A stretch of DNA of 64,000 nt from contig NZ_JAKQZG010000006.1 of assembly GCF_024359545.1 (NCBI RefSeq), forward strand, positions 62,001-126,000. The letters are read 5' to 3'. The notes under the pieces are model-generated. The model was not told where the DNA came from, did not search any database, and was given only the letters and a program-made list of their open reading frames with translations. Source of the stretch: Jiella marina (GTDB taxonomy: Bacteria > Pseudomonadota > Alphaproteobacteria > Rhizobiales > Rhizobiaceae). The position numbers and the translations under genes were made by a program. Positions 46,252 to 56,489 of this stretch are shown in pieces (the first letter of the stretch is position 1; every line of letters begins with the position of its first letter).

Positions 46252-47715
46252 TCAATAAGGCGCTTCTTCCGGGCCGGTCGCCAGATAGACCGATTTGACC
46301 TGGCTGTAGTGCTCCAGCGCTTCGCGGCCGTTCTCGCGACCGATGCCCGACCGCTTGACGCCGCCAAAGGGCATCTCGACCGGCGTGAGATTGTAGGAAT
46401 TCACCCAGACGGTGCCCGCCGCGACCCGCGCTGCCATGCGATGAGCGCGGGAAAGATCCCTCGTATAGATGCCCGCGGCCAGGCCGAAATCGGTCGCATT
46501 GGCGCGCCGGATCGCCTCGTCCTCGCTATCGAAGTCCATGACGCACATGACGGGCCCGAAGATTTCTTCCCTCGCGATCCGCATCGTGTCGTCGACATCG
46601 GTGAAGATGGTCGGCTCCACGAAGAGGCCGTTCGGAAGACCCGCCACCTCGGCGGCCTTGCCGCCGCAGGCGAGCGTCGCGCCCTGGCTGCGCCCGAGTT
46701 CCATATAGGATAGGACGCGGTCGTATTGCGCCTTGGAGACCAGCGGCCCCAGATGCGTCTCGGGGTCGAGGGGATCGCCAAGCCGGATCGCCTTCGCGCG
46801 CTCGGCGAGCTTCTCGACGAAGGCCTGGCGCACGCTGCGCTCGACGAAGACGCGGGTGCCGTTGGAGCAGATCTGGCCGGTGGAATAGAAATTGCCGAGG
46901 ATCGCGCCGGAGACCGCCGCATCGAGATCGGCATCGGCGAAGACCAGGATCGGCGACTTGCCGCCGAGTTCCAGGGTCACGTGTTTGGTGGTCTCGGCCG
47001 CGCCACCCATCACCTTCGCCCCGGTTCCGACCGAGCCCGTGACCGAAACCTTGTCGATGGCGGGGTGCGAGGACAGCATCGCGCCCAGCGCGCCGCCGCC
47101 CTGAAGCACGTTGAACACGCCGGCCGGAACGCCGGCCTCGGTGTAGATTTCGGCAAGCTTCAGCGCCGTCAGAGGGGTGACCTCGGAGGGCTTGAAGATC
47201 ATCGCATTGCCGCAGGCGAGCGCCGGCGCGCTTTTCCACGAGGCGATCTGGATCGGGTAGTTCCAGGCGCCGATGCCGGCACAGATACCCAATGGCTCGC
47301 GCCGCGTGTAGGCGAAGCCGTTCGGAAATTCGATGTGCGAGCCGCGAATGTCGGCGGCGAGTGCGCCGAAATATTCGATGCAGTCGGCGCCCGAAGCGGC
47401 GTCGGCAACGAGCGTTTCCTGGACCGCCTTGCCGGTGTCGAGGGTCTCGATCTCGGAGATCGCGTCGTTTTTCTCGCGCAGGATTTCCGCCGCCCGGCGC
47501 AGGATTCGCCCCCGCTCCGCCCCGCTCTTGGCCGCCCATTCCGCCTGGCCGCGCTTTGCCGCCGCCAGCGCCCGGTCGAACAAGGCGGGTGTCGCCATAT
47601 GAAGCCGCGCGATCGCCTCCCCGGTGGCAGGATAGATGCTCTCGAAGGCCTCGCCCGCTTCATCCTCGACATAGGCGCCATCGACATAGTGGGAGGCGGG
47701 GGGCTGCGCGCGCAT
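46252..47715 (-). CDS. betB: Betaine-aldehyde dehydrogenase
   Basis: 487 residues from ATG 47715, the usual BetB length, with GGAGA upstream. The Glu base is in LELGGKSP and the nucleophile is the Cys of [16 protein letters not shown], a stretch characteristic of Bet[20 protein letters not shown] and [14 protein letters not shown] bind NAD. It oxidises betaine aldehyde to the osmoprotectant glycine betaine. No betA, betI or betC lies in the window, so a related aldehyde substrate cannot be excluded. Confidence 0.85.
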   Translation of the reverse strand: MRAQPPASHYVDGAYVEDEAGEAFESIYPATGEAIARLHMATPALFDRALAAAKRGQAEWAAKSGAERGRILRRAAEILREKNDAISEIETLDTGKAVQETLVADAASGADCIEYFGALAADIRGSHIEFPNGFAYTRREPLGICAGIGAWNYPIQIASWKSAPALACGNAMIFKPSEVTPLTALKLAEIYTEAGVPAGVFNVLQGGGALGAMLSSHPAIDKVSVTGSVGTGAKVMGGAAETTKHVTLELGGKSPILVFADADLDAAVSGAILGNFYSTGQICSNGTRVFVERSVRQAFVEKLAERAKAIRLGDPLDPETHLGPLVSKAQYDRVLSYMELGRSQGATLACGGKAAEVAGLPNGLFVEPTIFTDVDDTMRIAREEIFGPVMCVMDFDSEDEAIRRANATDFGLAAGIYTRDLSRAHRMAARVAAGTVWVNSYNLTPVEMPFGGVKRSGIGRENGREALEHYSQVKSVYLATGPEEAPY

Positions 47716-47844
47716 CGGGCGTCTCCGGGACGGTTGAATCGTTGCGGCGTAACTAGAGGAGCATCGCGGCGAACGGAAGCATGAGGCGGCGCGCCGGCTG
47801 ACGAAATTGCGAGCGGCCAAAAGGATCGAAACGGCGCTTCGTCG

Positions 47845-47863
47845 GTTTCCTCTCCAAGGAAAC
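47845..47863 (+). promoter_or_regulatory. Small hairpin before the DUF427 gene
   Basis: GTTTCCT-ctcca-AGGAAAC is a perfect 7-bp dyad ending 6 bp before the Shine-Dalgarno AAGGAGG. It could be an operator or a 5' UTR hairpin that affects translation. Confidence 0.3.
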
Positions 47864-47881
47864 AACAGCAAGGAGGCAGAG

Positions 47882-48265
47882 ATGAAGAGCCTCGAGGAAA
47901 CCCGCGACCACATCAAGATCGAGCGGGAGACGCAGCCCGTGACGGTCTATTTCAACGACGTGGTCTTTGCATCGACGAACGAAGCCCTGCGGCTGGACGA
48001 AGAAGGCTACGACCCGGTCTATTACATCCCGCGCGACCGGATCGAGATGGCCTATCTCATCGAGACCGACAAGCGGACGACATGCCCCTACAAGGGCGAG
48101 GCGCGCTACTGGACGATCTCGGCCATGGGGCGCGCCGCCCAGAACGGGGCGTGGTCCTACGAGAACCCCCATGAAGGGGTGAAGGACATTGCCGGCTACA
48201 TCGCCTTTGCCAAGGATGCGGTGCGCGTCGAGGTGGATGCGCCTCCGACCGAGCAAAGCTGGTAA
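47882..48265 (+). CDS. DUF427 domain protein
   Basis: 127 residues from ATG 47882, with a strong AAGGAGG. The DUF427 fold is recognised from [34 protein letters not shown] and [34 protein letters not shown] is the usual C-terminal strand. The family has no settled function. It is divergent from betB and followed by a terminator, so it is monocistronic. Confidence 0.9.
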   Translation: MKSLEETRDHIKIERETQPVTVYFNDVVFASTNEALRLDEEGYDPVYYIPRDRIEMAYLIETDKRTTCPYKGEARYWTISAMGRAAQNGAWSYENPHEGVKDIAGYIAFAKDAVRVEVDAPPTEQSW

Positions 48266-48283
48266 GGCGAATCGACGCATTTG

Positions 48284-48319
48284 AGCCCCGCCGGTCCGCA
48301 CGGATCGGCGGGGCTTTTT
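48284..48319 (+). terminator. Intrinsic terminator after the DUF427 gene
   Basis: AGCCCCGCCG-GTCC-gcac-GGAT-CGGCGGGGCT followed by five T residues, 19 bp past the stop. Confidence 0.93.
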
Positions 48320-48461
48320 CATGGGCAACTCTCGGCAGAAGTGGCCCTCCGGTCCACGTCAGGCAGCCTCTCCGCCGCCCAGCAAGCCTTGATGGCGAAG
48401 CGAAAGTCTTTTCGATCGCACTCCGAGCCCCGCGCGATGCCGAGGTCCTGATCGGCGCGTC

Positions 48462-48743
48462 CTAGGCCTTGCGGTCGCTGTGTCCGAGGTCGCGTTCAGG
48501 ATCGAGCAGGTCGCGCACCCGCTGCTTCAGCACTTTCGCCTCGGGAAAGCCGCCGTCGCGTTTGCGCTCCCAGATCAGTTCGTCCTGATAACGGATCTCG
48601 AAAATTCCGCCGGTGCCGGGAATCAGCGCGACTTCGCCGAGATCGTCCCGGAAGGTCGAAAGAAGCTCCTGCGCCATCCAGGCGGCCCTGAGCAGCCATT
48701 GGCATTGCGTGCAATAGGTGATCGAGATTCGCGGGCGCGTCAT
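48462..48743 (-). CDS. SelT/SelW/SelH-family redox protein (Rdx)
   Basis: 93 residues from ATG 48743; an ATG at 48752 is possible. ISITYCTQCQWLLRAAW holds the CxxC pair Cys11/Cys14, where animal SelW has Cys-x-x-Sec. GTGGIFEIRYQDELIWERK is the usual second half with the strand and the WxR block. The thioredoxin-like fold suggests a thiol redox role; no partner is known. It is monocistronic on the minus strand. Confidence 0.92.
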   Translation of the reverse strand: MTRPRISITYCTQCQWLLRAAWMAQELLSTFRDDLGEVALIPGTGGIFEIRYQDELIWERKRDGGFPEAKVLKQRVRDLLDPERDLGHSDRKA

Positions 48744-48843
48744 GTTTTCCATCCGCGTGGTCGAGAGGCTTTGAAGTGATCGCGGCTTTCTGCGAGGCGA
48801 TCCTCCCTATATGCGAGCACTGCCGCCAGACGCCAAGGATTGC

Positions 48844-49650
48844 ATGTCGACCACCTCAGCCCGCTCCGTTCCCCGTCGTTACAGGCCCCTGGCACGCCTG
48901 CGCCTCAAACTCCGCAGACTCTATCACGGCCATTCGCGCAGGGCGCTGCGCTTTCAGATGGGCGTCCTGATCGTCGATCTGGCGATCATCGCGCTCTTCA
49001 TTGCCCAGCCCGTCCTGAAGGACATGTCGGCCTACCTCACCATCGACTACATGGTTGCAGGAATTTTGTCCCTCGACATCGGCGCGCGGTTCCTGGCCTC
49101 GCGGCGACCGCTCGAGAGGCTCAAGCGTCCGGTGGTCCTTCTGGATCTCGTCATCCTGGCCACGCTCTTGATGCCTTACACCCTTGCCAATTTCGGCTTT
49201 CTGCGCATCGTCCGGCTCTGGTCGCTGTCACGAAGCGGAGCGCTCTGGCGCCCCTTGCGCCGCTGGGGCAAGGGCGACTGGGAACCGACCCTGCGGGCCG
49301 TCCTCAATCTCGTGACGTTCCTGTTTCTCTCGACCGGATTCGTCTACACCACCTTCTTCCGCAGCGATACCGGTCTCGAAGGCTATCTGGACGCGCTGTA
49401 CTTCACCGTCGCCTCGGTGACCACGACGGGCTACGGCGACATCACACTCCAGGGATCCTGGGGCAAGGCGACCTCGATCCTGATCATGATCATCGGGATC
49501 ACGCTGTTCGTGCAACTGGCCCAGGCGGTCTTCCGCCCCCGCAAGGTGGACTTTCCCTGCCCGCAATGCGGATTGCAGCGGCACGACCCGGACGCCGTCC
49601 ACTGCAAGGCCTGCGGCCATATCCTGAAGATCCCGCACCACAACGACTGA
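48844..49650 (+). CDS. Voltage-gated-like potassium channel with C-terminal zinc ribbon
   Basis: 268 residues from ATG 48844, with AAGGA upstream. After a basic N-terminus come four helices resembling a voltage-sensor domain; the fourth, FLRIVRLWSLSRSGALWRPL, has spaced Arg residues. The pore domain follows with selectivity filter TTTGYGD (193-199) between two helices. The C-terminus carries CPQCGLQRHDPDAVHCKACG, with Cys239, Cys242, Cys254 and Cys257 forming a zinc ribbon in the cytoplasm. Potassium selectivity is inferred from GYGD. The ribbon may sense zinc or redox state or bind a partner; this is inference. Confidence 0.9.
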   Translation: MSTTSARSVPRRYRPLARLRLKLRRLYHGHSRRALRFQMGVLIVDLAIIALFIAQPVLKDMSAYLTIDYMVAGILSLDIGARFLASRRPLERLKRPVVLLDLVILATLLMPYTLANFGFLRIVRLWSLSRSGALWRPLRRWGKGDWEPTLRAVLNLVTFLFLSTGFVYTTFFRSDTGLEGYLDALYFTVASVTTTGYGDITLQGSWGKATSILIMIIGITLFVQLAQAVFRPRKVDFPCPQCGLQRHDPDAVHCKACGHILKIPHHND

Positions 49651-49678
49651 GGGGCGGGCCGGTCTTACCGGGAAAAGA

Positions 49679-50362
49679 TCAGAACGGCAGAAGCTCGCCG
49701 ACCTTGTCGAGGAAACCGCCGCCATTGCCGCGCAGGCGCCGCGCCTTCACGTCTTCGTCCTCGCCCGGATCGCCGACGGGCGCCGATGCGGCCGGCTTGC
49801 GGTAGTCGATCGGCGGCTCGCTCAGATATTTGCGCCGCTCGGGGCTGCCCTGCTGACGCTCCTTCAGCCGCTCGCGCATGAGCGCGGCCCGGCCTTCGAG
49901 TTCCTGCGGATTGAGCGGGGTCGCGGAATCTGGAGCGCCGAGCCTGTTGCCGCGGCTGCGGGTCGTGCGGTCGAGATAGCCCTGGGTCACGCCTTCCTTT
50001 TGGCTGTTGGCGAAATCCGCAGGCAGAGGTCCCTCGCCCTGGTAAGCGGCGGCGCGAATACGGGCGGATCGCTCCTCGGGGCTTTCCGGCCAATTGGGAT
50101 CGCCCGTCGTGTTGCGCACGGGCTGAGGCGCCGGCAAGACAGAAGTGTCCTCGGGCTTCACCAGGTCGGGGCGCGGCGTGTAGGCGATAGTTGCCGTCTT
50201 GTTCTCGCCGCCGAGCGCGACCATGTTGTTGAGGTCGTCGAACAGCGTTTCACCCTGCGTCTTGCCCGTCCCGTAGGTCGGGCCGAGACAGCCGGCAAGC
50301 GTCAGACATCCTGCCGTAAGCGCCGCAGCAGCGACCACCTTGCGCATGGTGTTCGGCATCAT
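49679..50362 (-). CDS. Lipoprotein of unknown function
   Basis: 227 residues with lipobox LTLAGC near residue 24 after a hydrophobic signal. The mature protein starts CLGPTYGTGKTQGETLFDDL and is largely polar and proline-rich, with charged stretches (PQELEGRAALMRERLKERQQ) and GGGFLDKVGELLPF at the end. No named domain is recognised. The Shine-Dalgarno GGGGGA precedes ATG 50362. It follows ileS by 376 bp on the same strand. Confidence 0.8.
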   Translation of the reverse strand: MMPNTMRKVVAAAALTAGCLTLAGCLGPTYGTGKTQGETLFDDLNNMVALGGENKTATIAYTPRPDLVKPEDTSVLPAPQPVRNTTGDPNWPESPEERSARIRAAAYQGEGPLPADFANSQKEGVTQGYLDRTTRSRGNRLGAPDSATPLNPQELEGRAALMRERLKERQQGSPERRKYLSEPPIDYRKPAASAPVGDPGEDEDVKARRLRGNGGGFLDKVGELLPF

Positions 50363-50738
50363 GGCGATACGTCCCCCTCAATTCCCTTTTCGCCGTGGCC
50401 CGTCATGGCCATAGCGGATCAAACAGACCCCGAAGCAGTGTCCGATGTCGCGAACTCATTTCGCTCCACCGGTCGGATGACGAGCGACGAAACCCAACAT
50501 TTCGCTCGCGCCGGTCCGCCGAACGCTTCCTTCCCCCTTCGAACGAAGCGTGTCGAGACCGGCTTATGCAGAAGCTCGGCAAAGGCCAAGCCCATTTCTG
50601 CAACAAGTCGTCCCTTGGCAGCCGAATCCGGCGAATTCCGGGCATAATCAGCGAGCGCTAACAGATTTCCCCAAAAAACCGCCCTATGGGAAGCTGCGCC
50701 GCACCATACATGGCGCGACGCCCTTACCTGGCGGTGGG
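50363..50738. other. Intergenic region between ileS and the lipoprotein gene
   Basis: 376 bp. No gene is supported; short frames here have base composition unlike the neighbouring genes. It should carry the promoter of the lipoprotein gene. No clear terminator follows ileS. Confidence 0.4.
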
Positions 50739-53700
50739 TCAGGCGGCGACGCCCTCGCCAGCCGCCTTCAATTCGCGGAGCGCCTTGGCATCGCGGGCGG
50801 AGACGTCCGGATACTCGGAATCCAAGCCGACATCGTCGGTGATGCGCCAGGACCGGGCGCATTTCCTGCCCTCGGCCTTGCGGAAGACCACAGCCACATC
50901 GGGCGTGTCGGCCAGCGTGAAGGCACCTTCAGGCGCAGGCTCGGCGGAGATTTCGACGCCGGAGGTGATGCAGATCTCGGCGAAGTGCGAGTCGTTGACC
51001 AGCGCCCAGGTCTCCTCGTCGGCGATGTAGACCGTCGGCCAGGCTTCGAGCGAAGACCCGATCACCTTCTCGCGACGCTTTTCCTCAAGCGCGCCCATGA
51101 CCACGCGGCGCGCCTTGCGGATCTTCTGCCAGCGATCGGCGAGAGCGGGATCGCGCCAGGCCGGTTCGACGCCGCGGAACTGTTCGAGATGCACCGATTC
51201 CGCTTCCGGATAACGCGACAGCCACGCCTCTTCCATGGTGAAGGGCAGCATCGGCGCGAGCCAGGTCACCAGATGGTCGAAGAGGGTGCGAACCACCTGC
51301 AGCGCCGCCTTGCGCTTCACCGAGGAGATCGGCTCGCAATAGAGCGCGTCCTTGCGGATGTCGAAATAGAAGGCCGAGAGTTCGACCACGACGAAGTCGA
51401 GAAGCGCGCGGGAGATGCGCTTGAAGTCGAAGGAATCGTAGCCCTTGCGCACCTGATCGTCGAGTTCGGCGATCCGATGGAGCATCAGCCGTTCGAGCTC
51501 TGGCATCTCGGCGTAAGGAACCGTCTCGCCCTTGTCGTGAGCGAGCGTGCCGAGCATCCAGCGCACCGTGTTCCGGAGTTTGCGGTAGCTGTCGACATTG
51601 GTTTGCAGGATCGTCTTGCCGAGTCTGAGATCCTCCGAATAGTCCGAAGACACCACCCAGAGCCGGAGGATGTCCGCACCCGACTGCTTGATGACGTCCT
51701 GGGGCGTGACGACGTTGCCGAGCGACTTCGACATCTTGCGCCCCTCCTCGTCCATGACGAAGCCATGGGTAAGGACCGTCTCGTAGGGCGCGCGGCCGCG
51801 TGTGCCGCAGGACTCCAGCAGCGAGGAATGGAACCAGCCGCGATGCTGGTCGGAGCCTTCGAGATAGAGATCGGCCGGCCATTTGAGATCGGGCCGGGTC
51901 TTGAGGCAGAAGGCATGGGTCGAGCCGGAATCAAACCAGACATCGAGGATGTCGCGGACCATGGTCCAGGGTTCGCCGGCCCGATCGCCGAGGAAGCGCT
52001 CGCGCGCGCCGTCCGCGAACCAGGCATCGGCGCCTTCCGCCATGAAGGCGTCGAGAATGCGGGCGTTGACGACGTCGTCCTTCAGGACCTTGCCGTCCTC
52101 GTCGATGAAGACGCAGATCGGGACACCCCAGGCGCGCTGGCGCGACAAGACCCAGTCCGGTCGGTCGGCGATCATGCCGCGCAGCCGGTTCTGCCCGGAG
52201 GCCGGCACGAAATGCGTCTGGTCGATGGCGTGGAGCGCACGGGAGCGGAGCGTATCGGAGTTGCTGTGCGAGCCGCCTCCCTCGCCCGAAGACATCCCGT
52301 AACCGTCCAGCTCGCGGTCCATATGGACGAACCATTGCGGCGTGTTGCGGAAGATGACCGGCTTCTTGGAACGCCAGGAATGCGGATAGGAATGTTTCAG
52401 CCGCCCGCGCGCCAAAAGATTTCCGGCGGCGATCAGCGCGTCGATGACGCGCTTGTTGGCATCGCCCTTCTTGCCCTTGTCGTCGATGACGCGGGCCGCC
52501 CCACCTTCAGCGTCCGGCCCGAAGCCCGGCGCATCCTTGGTGTAGAAGCCGGCATCGTCGACGGTGAAGGGGATCGTCGTGTCGATGAAGCGGTCTTCCA
52601 GATCGCGCCTGGCGTCCATCCAGGCGTCAAAGTCCTCCCGGCCGTGGCCGGGCGCGGTGTGGACGAAGCCGGTACCGGCATCGTCGGTGACGTGATCGCC
52701 GGCGAGGAGCGGGACGGCGAATTCGTAGCCGCCGCCGAGGCCTTTGAGGGGATGTGAGCAGACGAGGTCCTTGAGGTCCGAAGCGGAAACGTCGGCCACC
52801 CGGATCACGCCGCCCTCGGGCACCCTGGCCTTTGCAAACACGTCCGCCGCCAGCGCATCGGCCAGTACGTAGCGACTGCCCTGCTTCGCCCAACGCGGAT
52901 TGTCCGTGTCTTCAGGCGCCGTAACCTCATAGAGGCCATAGGCGATGCGCGGCGAGAAAGCGATCGCCCGGTTGCCCGGGATCGTCCAGGGGGTCGTCGT
53001 CCAGATGACGATGGAGGCGTTCTTAAGATTCACAGGCTCCGGCACCTGCATCGAGGGGGTAGCCGCTGTGACCAGCGGCACGGCTCCGCCATCCACGACC
53101 GGAAACGCCGCCCAGATCGTATCCGATTCATGGTCGTGATACTCGACCTCGGCCTCGGCGAGCGCCGTGCGCTCCACCACCGACCACATCACCGGCTTGG
53201 ACCCTCGATAGAGCTGGCCGGACATGGCGAATTTCAACAATTCGCCGGCGATGACGGCTTCGGCGTCATAGGCCATGGTGAGATAAGGCGTCTTGAAATC
53301 GCCTTCGACGCCAAGGCGCCGGAACTCTTCGGTCTGGACGCCGACCCAATGGGTCGCGAAGTCCCTGCATTCCTTGCGGAACTCGTTGACCGGGATCTCG
53401 TCCTTGTTCTTGCCCTTTGCTCGGTACTCCTCCTCGATCTTCCATTCGATCGGCAGGCCGTGGCAGTCCCAGCCGGGCACATAGTTCGCGTCATAGCCGC
53501 GCATCTGGAAGGAGCGGTTGATCACGTCCTTCAGGATCTTGTTCAGCGCGTGGCCGATATGGAGATGGCCGTTGGCATAGGGCGGGCCATCGTGAAGGAC
53601 GTATTTCGGCCGGTCCTTCGAGGTCTCGCGGAGCTTCTCGTAGAGGCCCATCCCGTCCCATTTGGCGATCCATTCGGGCTCGGCCTTGGGCAGGCCCGCG

Positions 53701-53798
53701 CGCATCGGAAACTCCGTCTGCGGCAGGAACAAGGTCTTGGAATAGTCGACGGTCTCGCCCGTTGGGGCGGTGTCCGTCGTTGAGGTCTTCTCGCTCAT
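50739..53798 (-). CDS. ileS: Isoleucyl-tRNA synthetase
   Basis: 1019 residues from ATG 53798; the frame extends to 53852 without support. Class I motifs are HLHIGH (78-83) and [27 protein letters not shown] is typical of bacterial IleS. The CP1 editing domain is present, as is a C-terminal anticodon-binding region. The usual C-terminal zinc-finger Cys cluster is not obvious, since the end is [15 protein letters not shown] after SWRITDDVG. It charges tRNA-Ile. It lies downstream of ribF in the common alphaproteobacterial order. Confidence 0.97.
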   Translation of the reverse strand: MSEKTSTTDTAPTGETVDYSKTLFLPQTEFPMRAGLPKAEPEWIAKWDGMGLYEKLRETSKDRPKYVLHDGPPYANGHLHIGHALNKILKDVINRSFQMRGYDANYVPGWDCHGLPIEWKIEEEYRAKGKNKDEIPVNEFRKECRDFATHWVGVQTEEFRRLGVEGDFKTPYLTMAYDAEAVIAGELLKFAMSGQLYRGSKPVMWSVVERTALAEAEVEYHDHESDTIWAAFPVVDGGAVPLVTAATPSMQVPEPVNLKNASIVIWTTTPWTIPGNRAIAFSPRIAYGLYEVTAPEDTDNPRWAKQGSRYVLADALAADVFAKARVPEGGVIRVADVSASDLKDLVCSHPLKGLGGGYEFAVPLLAGDHVTDDAGTGFVHTAPGHGREDFDAWMDARRDLEDRFIDTTIPFTVDDAGFYTKDAPGFGPDAEGGAARVIDDKGKKGDANKRVIDALIAAGNLLARGRLKHSYPHSWRSKKPVIFRNTPQWFVHMDRELDGYGMSSGEGGGSHSNSDTLRSRALHAIDQTHFVPASGQNRLRGMIADRPDWVLSRQRAWGVPICVFIDEDGKVLKDDVVNARILDAFMAEGADAWFADGARERFLGDRAGEPWTMVRDILDVWFDSGSTHAFCLKTRPDLKWPADLYLEGSDQHRGWFHSSLLESCGTRGRAPYETVLTHGFVMDEEGRKMSKSLGNVVTPQDVIKQSGADILRLWVVSSDYSEDLRLGKTILQTNVDSYRKLRNTVRWMLGTLAHDKGETVPYAEMPELERLMLHRIAELDDQVRKGYDSFDFKRISRALLDFVVVELSAFYFDIRKDALYCEPISSVKRKAALQVVRTLFDHLVTWLAPMLPFTMEEAWLSRYPEAESVHLEQFRGVEPAWRDPALADRWQKIRKARRVVMGALEEKRREKVIGSSLEAWPTVYIADEETWALVNDSHFAEICITSGVEISAEPAPEGAFTLADTPDVAVVFRKAEGRKCARSWRITDDVGLDSEYPDVSARDAKALRELKAAGEGVAA

Positions 53799-54140
53799 GA
53801 TGCAGTCAGCCAACTCGTCCACCGCGTCGCGGGCGGCGGGAAATTCGTTCAAGCGCGGTTTTGCAACGGCCCGGTCCCTCCCCGGCTCGTGCGCGAGCCG
53901 TCAGAAGGCCGGGCGGCTAATTCGTATGCCGAAAAAATGGGCGCGCCTGTCCAACATGGTGGGTCGCTTTAGCAACTCCGGGCGGCGATGAAAAGCATCG
54001 GCGGACGCTGGCCGCCGACAAGAGTGGCGGTCTACCAATTCGCCACATTGCCGCGCGCGAATCGGAGGTCTAACTTCCGACGATGAAAAGGCCGCCCTGC
54101 GCCCGCTCGTTCGCGGCCCCATCCGTGGAGGGCTGTTGCC
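53799..54140. other. Divergent region between ileS and a small membrane protein gene
   Basis: 342 bp without a supported gene or RNA. It must hold promoters for ileS (minus) and for the gene at 54141 (plus). No T-box, tRNA-like or clear promoter pattern was found. Confidence 0.4.
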
Positions 54141-54422
54141 ATGCTCGAGCTCTTTCGCTTCCTCCTGCGCCACGCCGCCATCGGCTTTTCCGCCGCCGCG
54201 GCCCTGACTGCAATCTTCGTCTATGGCGATCTCGCCGGCTTCGGCACGGTGGTGCGCCAATCCGACATGGGTCTCGTGGCCTGCGCCCTGGTCGTCTATT
54301 TTCTCGGCCTGACCTTTTCGAGCGTCCAGATCGGTTTTGCGATCATGACCGGCCAGACCAACCCGGACGAAATGGCGCGGGTCAAAGCGCTCAAAAAGCG
54401 ACCCGGCGGTCGAGCGCGCTGA
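54141..54422 (+). CDS. Small two-helix membrane protein (93 aa)
   Basis: 93 residues with GGAGGG eight bases before the ATG. Two membrane helices are evident (HAAIGFSAAAALTAIFVYGD and GLVACALVVYFLGLTFSSVQ), followed by GFAIMTGQTNPDEMAR and a basic tail KALKKRPGGRAR. Not recognised as a named family. Its 3' end overlaps the convergent ribF gene by 32 bp. Confidence 0.75.
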   Translation: MLELFRFLLRHAAIGFSAAAALTAIFVYGDLAGFGTVVRQSDMGLVACALVVYFLGLTFSSVQIGFAIMTGQTNPDEMARVKALKKRPGGRAR

Positions 54423-55374
54423 TCGGAGACACGCCGGCTAGAATGTCTCGGGTTTCCGCCGAGTCGCGGTCCATCTGTGCAATCAGCGCTTCTGCGCTGT
54501 CGAATTTTTCTTCACCGCGCAGGAAGCCGAACAGCGACACGGTCACCGGCTCGCCGTAGAGCCCCTCTGAAAAGTCGAACAGGAACGTCTCGAACAGGGC
54601 CGCGCCATTGTCGAAGGTGGGCCGGCGGCCGAAGCTCGCCACGCCGTCATGAAGCGAGCCGTCGCCACGGCGCAGACGCACGGCGTAGATGCCGAAGCGC
54701 AGGATCGTATCCGGCATGAGGAGCAGGTTCGCGGTCGGATAGCCGAGGGTGCGACCGAGCTTCTGACCCTCCTGCACGCTGCCGCCGATCGTCCAGCGAT
54801 AGCCGAGATATTCGGCCGCTGCGGCGACGTCTCCGGCTTCGAGCATGGTACGAATGCGCGAAGAGGAGACGATCTCGCCATCCTCGCCGCCCAAGGCCGG
54901 GACCAGCGTCGTTTCGAACCCATGCTTGTCGCCCGCCGCGGAGAGCGTCTCGGGTGTGCCGGCCCGGCGCCGGCCATAGTGAAAGTCGAAACCCGCCACG
55001 ACATGCCGCGCCCGGAGCCGATCGACCAGGATCTCGCTCACGAAGGCTTCGGGCTCGATCGTGGCAAAACTCTTGTCGAAGGCCTGCTCCACCACGGCGT
55101 CGAAGCCGAGCGCTTCGAGAAGCCGCGCGCGCATTGGTGCCGGAGTCAGCCGCGGCACCGGCTGGTCCGGCCGGAAGACGGTGCGCGGATGCGGCTCGAA
55201 GGTGAGGCAGATCAGCGGCAGGCCATCCCGCCGGGCTATGTCGGCCGCCGTGCCCAGAACCGCCTGATGCCCGCGATGAACCCCGTCGAAATTCCCGATC
55301 GCGACCACGCCACCCGAGAGGCCAGGCGGCAGAGGGTCCGACCCCTGAAGACGCGCGATGGCTTCCGCCGTCAT
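54391..55374 (-). CDS. ribF: Bifunctional riboflavin kinase / FAD synthetase
   Basis: 327 residues. The N-terminal nucleotidyltransferase domain has GNFDGVHRGHQAVLG (28-42) and FVSEILVDRLRARHVVAGFD; the C-terminal flavokinase domain has GYPTANLLL and FGRRPTFDNGAALFETFLFD. It makes FMN and FAD from riboflavin. Its start overlaps the upstream HAD gene by ATGA, and ileS follows further downstream. Confidence 0.97.
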   Translation of the reverse strand: MTAEAIARLQGSDPLPPGLSGGVVAIGNFDGVHRGHQAVLGTAADIARRDGLPLICLTFEPHPRTVFRPDQPVPRLTPAPMRARLLEALGFDAVVEQAFDKSFATIEPEAFVSEILVDRLRARHVVAGFDFHYGRRRAGTPETLSAAGDKHGFETTLVPALGGEDGEIVSSSRIRTMLEAGDVAAAAEYLGYRWTIGGSVQEGQKLGRTLGYPTANLLLMPDTILRFGIYAVRLRRGDGSLHDGVASFGRRPTFDNGAALFETFLFDFSEGLYGEPVTVSLFGFLRGEEKFDSAEALIAQMDRDSAETRDILAGVSPISALDRRVAF

Positions 55375-56228
55375 CTAAGTGCCGCCATGAAATAGTCCGC
55401 GGCAAGACCATTCTCGGCCAGCACCCGCGCGATCGCCGCAGGGTTCTCCGGCTCGTCGCCGAAATCCTGGCCGTGGATGCCGCCCGTGATCAGAAGCACG
55501 TCGACTCCGGCCTGGTTCGCGCCTTTGATGTCGGTGAAGAGCCCGTCGCCGATCGCCAGGATCGCCGCGTCATCGGCCACTTCGGCGACACGGCGCGCCT
55601 CGCGGTAGATCGCGGCGTGCGGCTTGCCCGCCATGGCCACCTCGCCACCGAGTTTCGCATATTCCTGCGCTATGGCGCCGGCGCAGTAGACGAGCTGCTC
55701 GCCGCGATGCACGACAATATCCGGATTGGCGCAGATCATCGGCAGTCCGGTGGCCCGGAACCGGCTCAGGAGTTCGGCATAGTCCTCCGGCGTCTCGGTC
55801 TCGTCGTCGTACAGCCCCGTGACCACCGCGATCGCCGCGCGATCGGGATCCTCGACGCGCTCCACGCCGAGATCGGCGAAGAGATCGTAATCGCGCTCCG
55901 GCCCGATATGGAAAGCCGGTCCGCCGGCCTCTTCGATCAGGGCGCGAGTGGCATCGCCCGAGGTCACGACCGCGTCGTAGGCATCGCGGGAAAAGCCGAA
56001 ATGGTCGAGTTGGGCGACGATCCCAAGCGACCGCCGGGGCGCGTTGGTGAGGAGGACGACCCTCGCCCCGCCGGCCCGGGCAGCGGTGAGGGCCGCCTCG
56101 GCATGGGGGTGCTTGGCAAGCCCGTTGTGCACCACGCCCCAGATGTCGCAGAAAATGACGTCGTAGTCCCCTGAGACATCCGAAAGATGGTCGATCCGGC
56201 GCGGTTGCCGCATGGCGTTGTCCTGCAT
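55371..56228 (-). CDS. TIGR01459-type HAD (class IIA) hydrolase
   Basis: 285 residues from ATG 56228, with AGGA six bases upstream; ATG 56213 is also possible. VIFCDIWGVVHNG holds the nucleophile Asp motif, VLLTNAPRRS motif II, and AILAIGDGLFTDIKGANQAG the acidic motif IV. The cap domain is of the class IIA kind found in NagD and pyridoxal phosphatase. Its substrate is unknown; cotranscription with ribF hints at flavin or nucleotide phosphates. Confidence 0.92.
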   Translation of the reverse strand: MQDNAMRQPRRIDHLSDVSGDYDVIFCDIWGVVHNGLAKHPHAEAALTAARAGGARVVLLTNAPRRSLGIVAQLDHFGFSRDAYDAVVTSGDATRALIEEAGGPAFHIGPERDYDLFADLGVERVEDPDRAAIAVVTGLYDDETETPEDYAELLSRFRATGLPMICANPDIVVHRGEQLVYCAGAIAQEYAKLGGEVAMAGKPHAAIYREARRVAEVADDAAILAIGDGLFTDIKGANQAGVDVLLITGGIHGQDFGDEPENPAAIARVLAENGLAADYFMAALR

Positions 56229-56451
56229 GTCTCGTCCTGGAAAACCGTCGGGAGGTCTTGAATTGCGCTTCGTCGCGATAGAGATGGGTCGCGTGGCGGT
56301 CAAGCCAAATGCCCCGGGAGCCGGGACGCGGCCCAGAACGGAATGCCGCCCGTTCTTCAGGATCTCCCGCGGTGCAGCGCCCATGGGCTTCAGACCACCC
56401 GAGACGCCGGCCGGACCTGAAAAAATTTTAACCCTGGCCTTGTGCGTCGTC

Positions 56452-56480
56452 TTGACACCCGACTGACCTCATCCCTATTT
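56452..56480 (+). promoter_or_regulatory. groESL promoter
   Basis: TTGACA (56452-56457), a 17-bp spacer and CTATTT (56475-56480). It lies directly before the CIRCE element. The CTTGACA...CCCTATTT layout also resembles alphaproteobacterial RpoH promoters. An A/T run at 56420-56431 could act as an UP element. Confidence 0.65.
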
Positions 56481-56489
56481 CGTCTGCTG

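Noticed and set aside
50419..50862. Minus-strand frame of 147 codons after ileS, with a plausible-looking C-terminal half
   Set aside because: Its only good start lies inside ileS, the third-position GC is low compared with neighbours and no family is recognised.
53901..54260. 119-codon minus-strand frame in the ileS leader
   Set aside because: Low-complexity, no Shine-Dalgarno site, and it overlaps the better supported gene at 54141.
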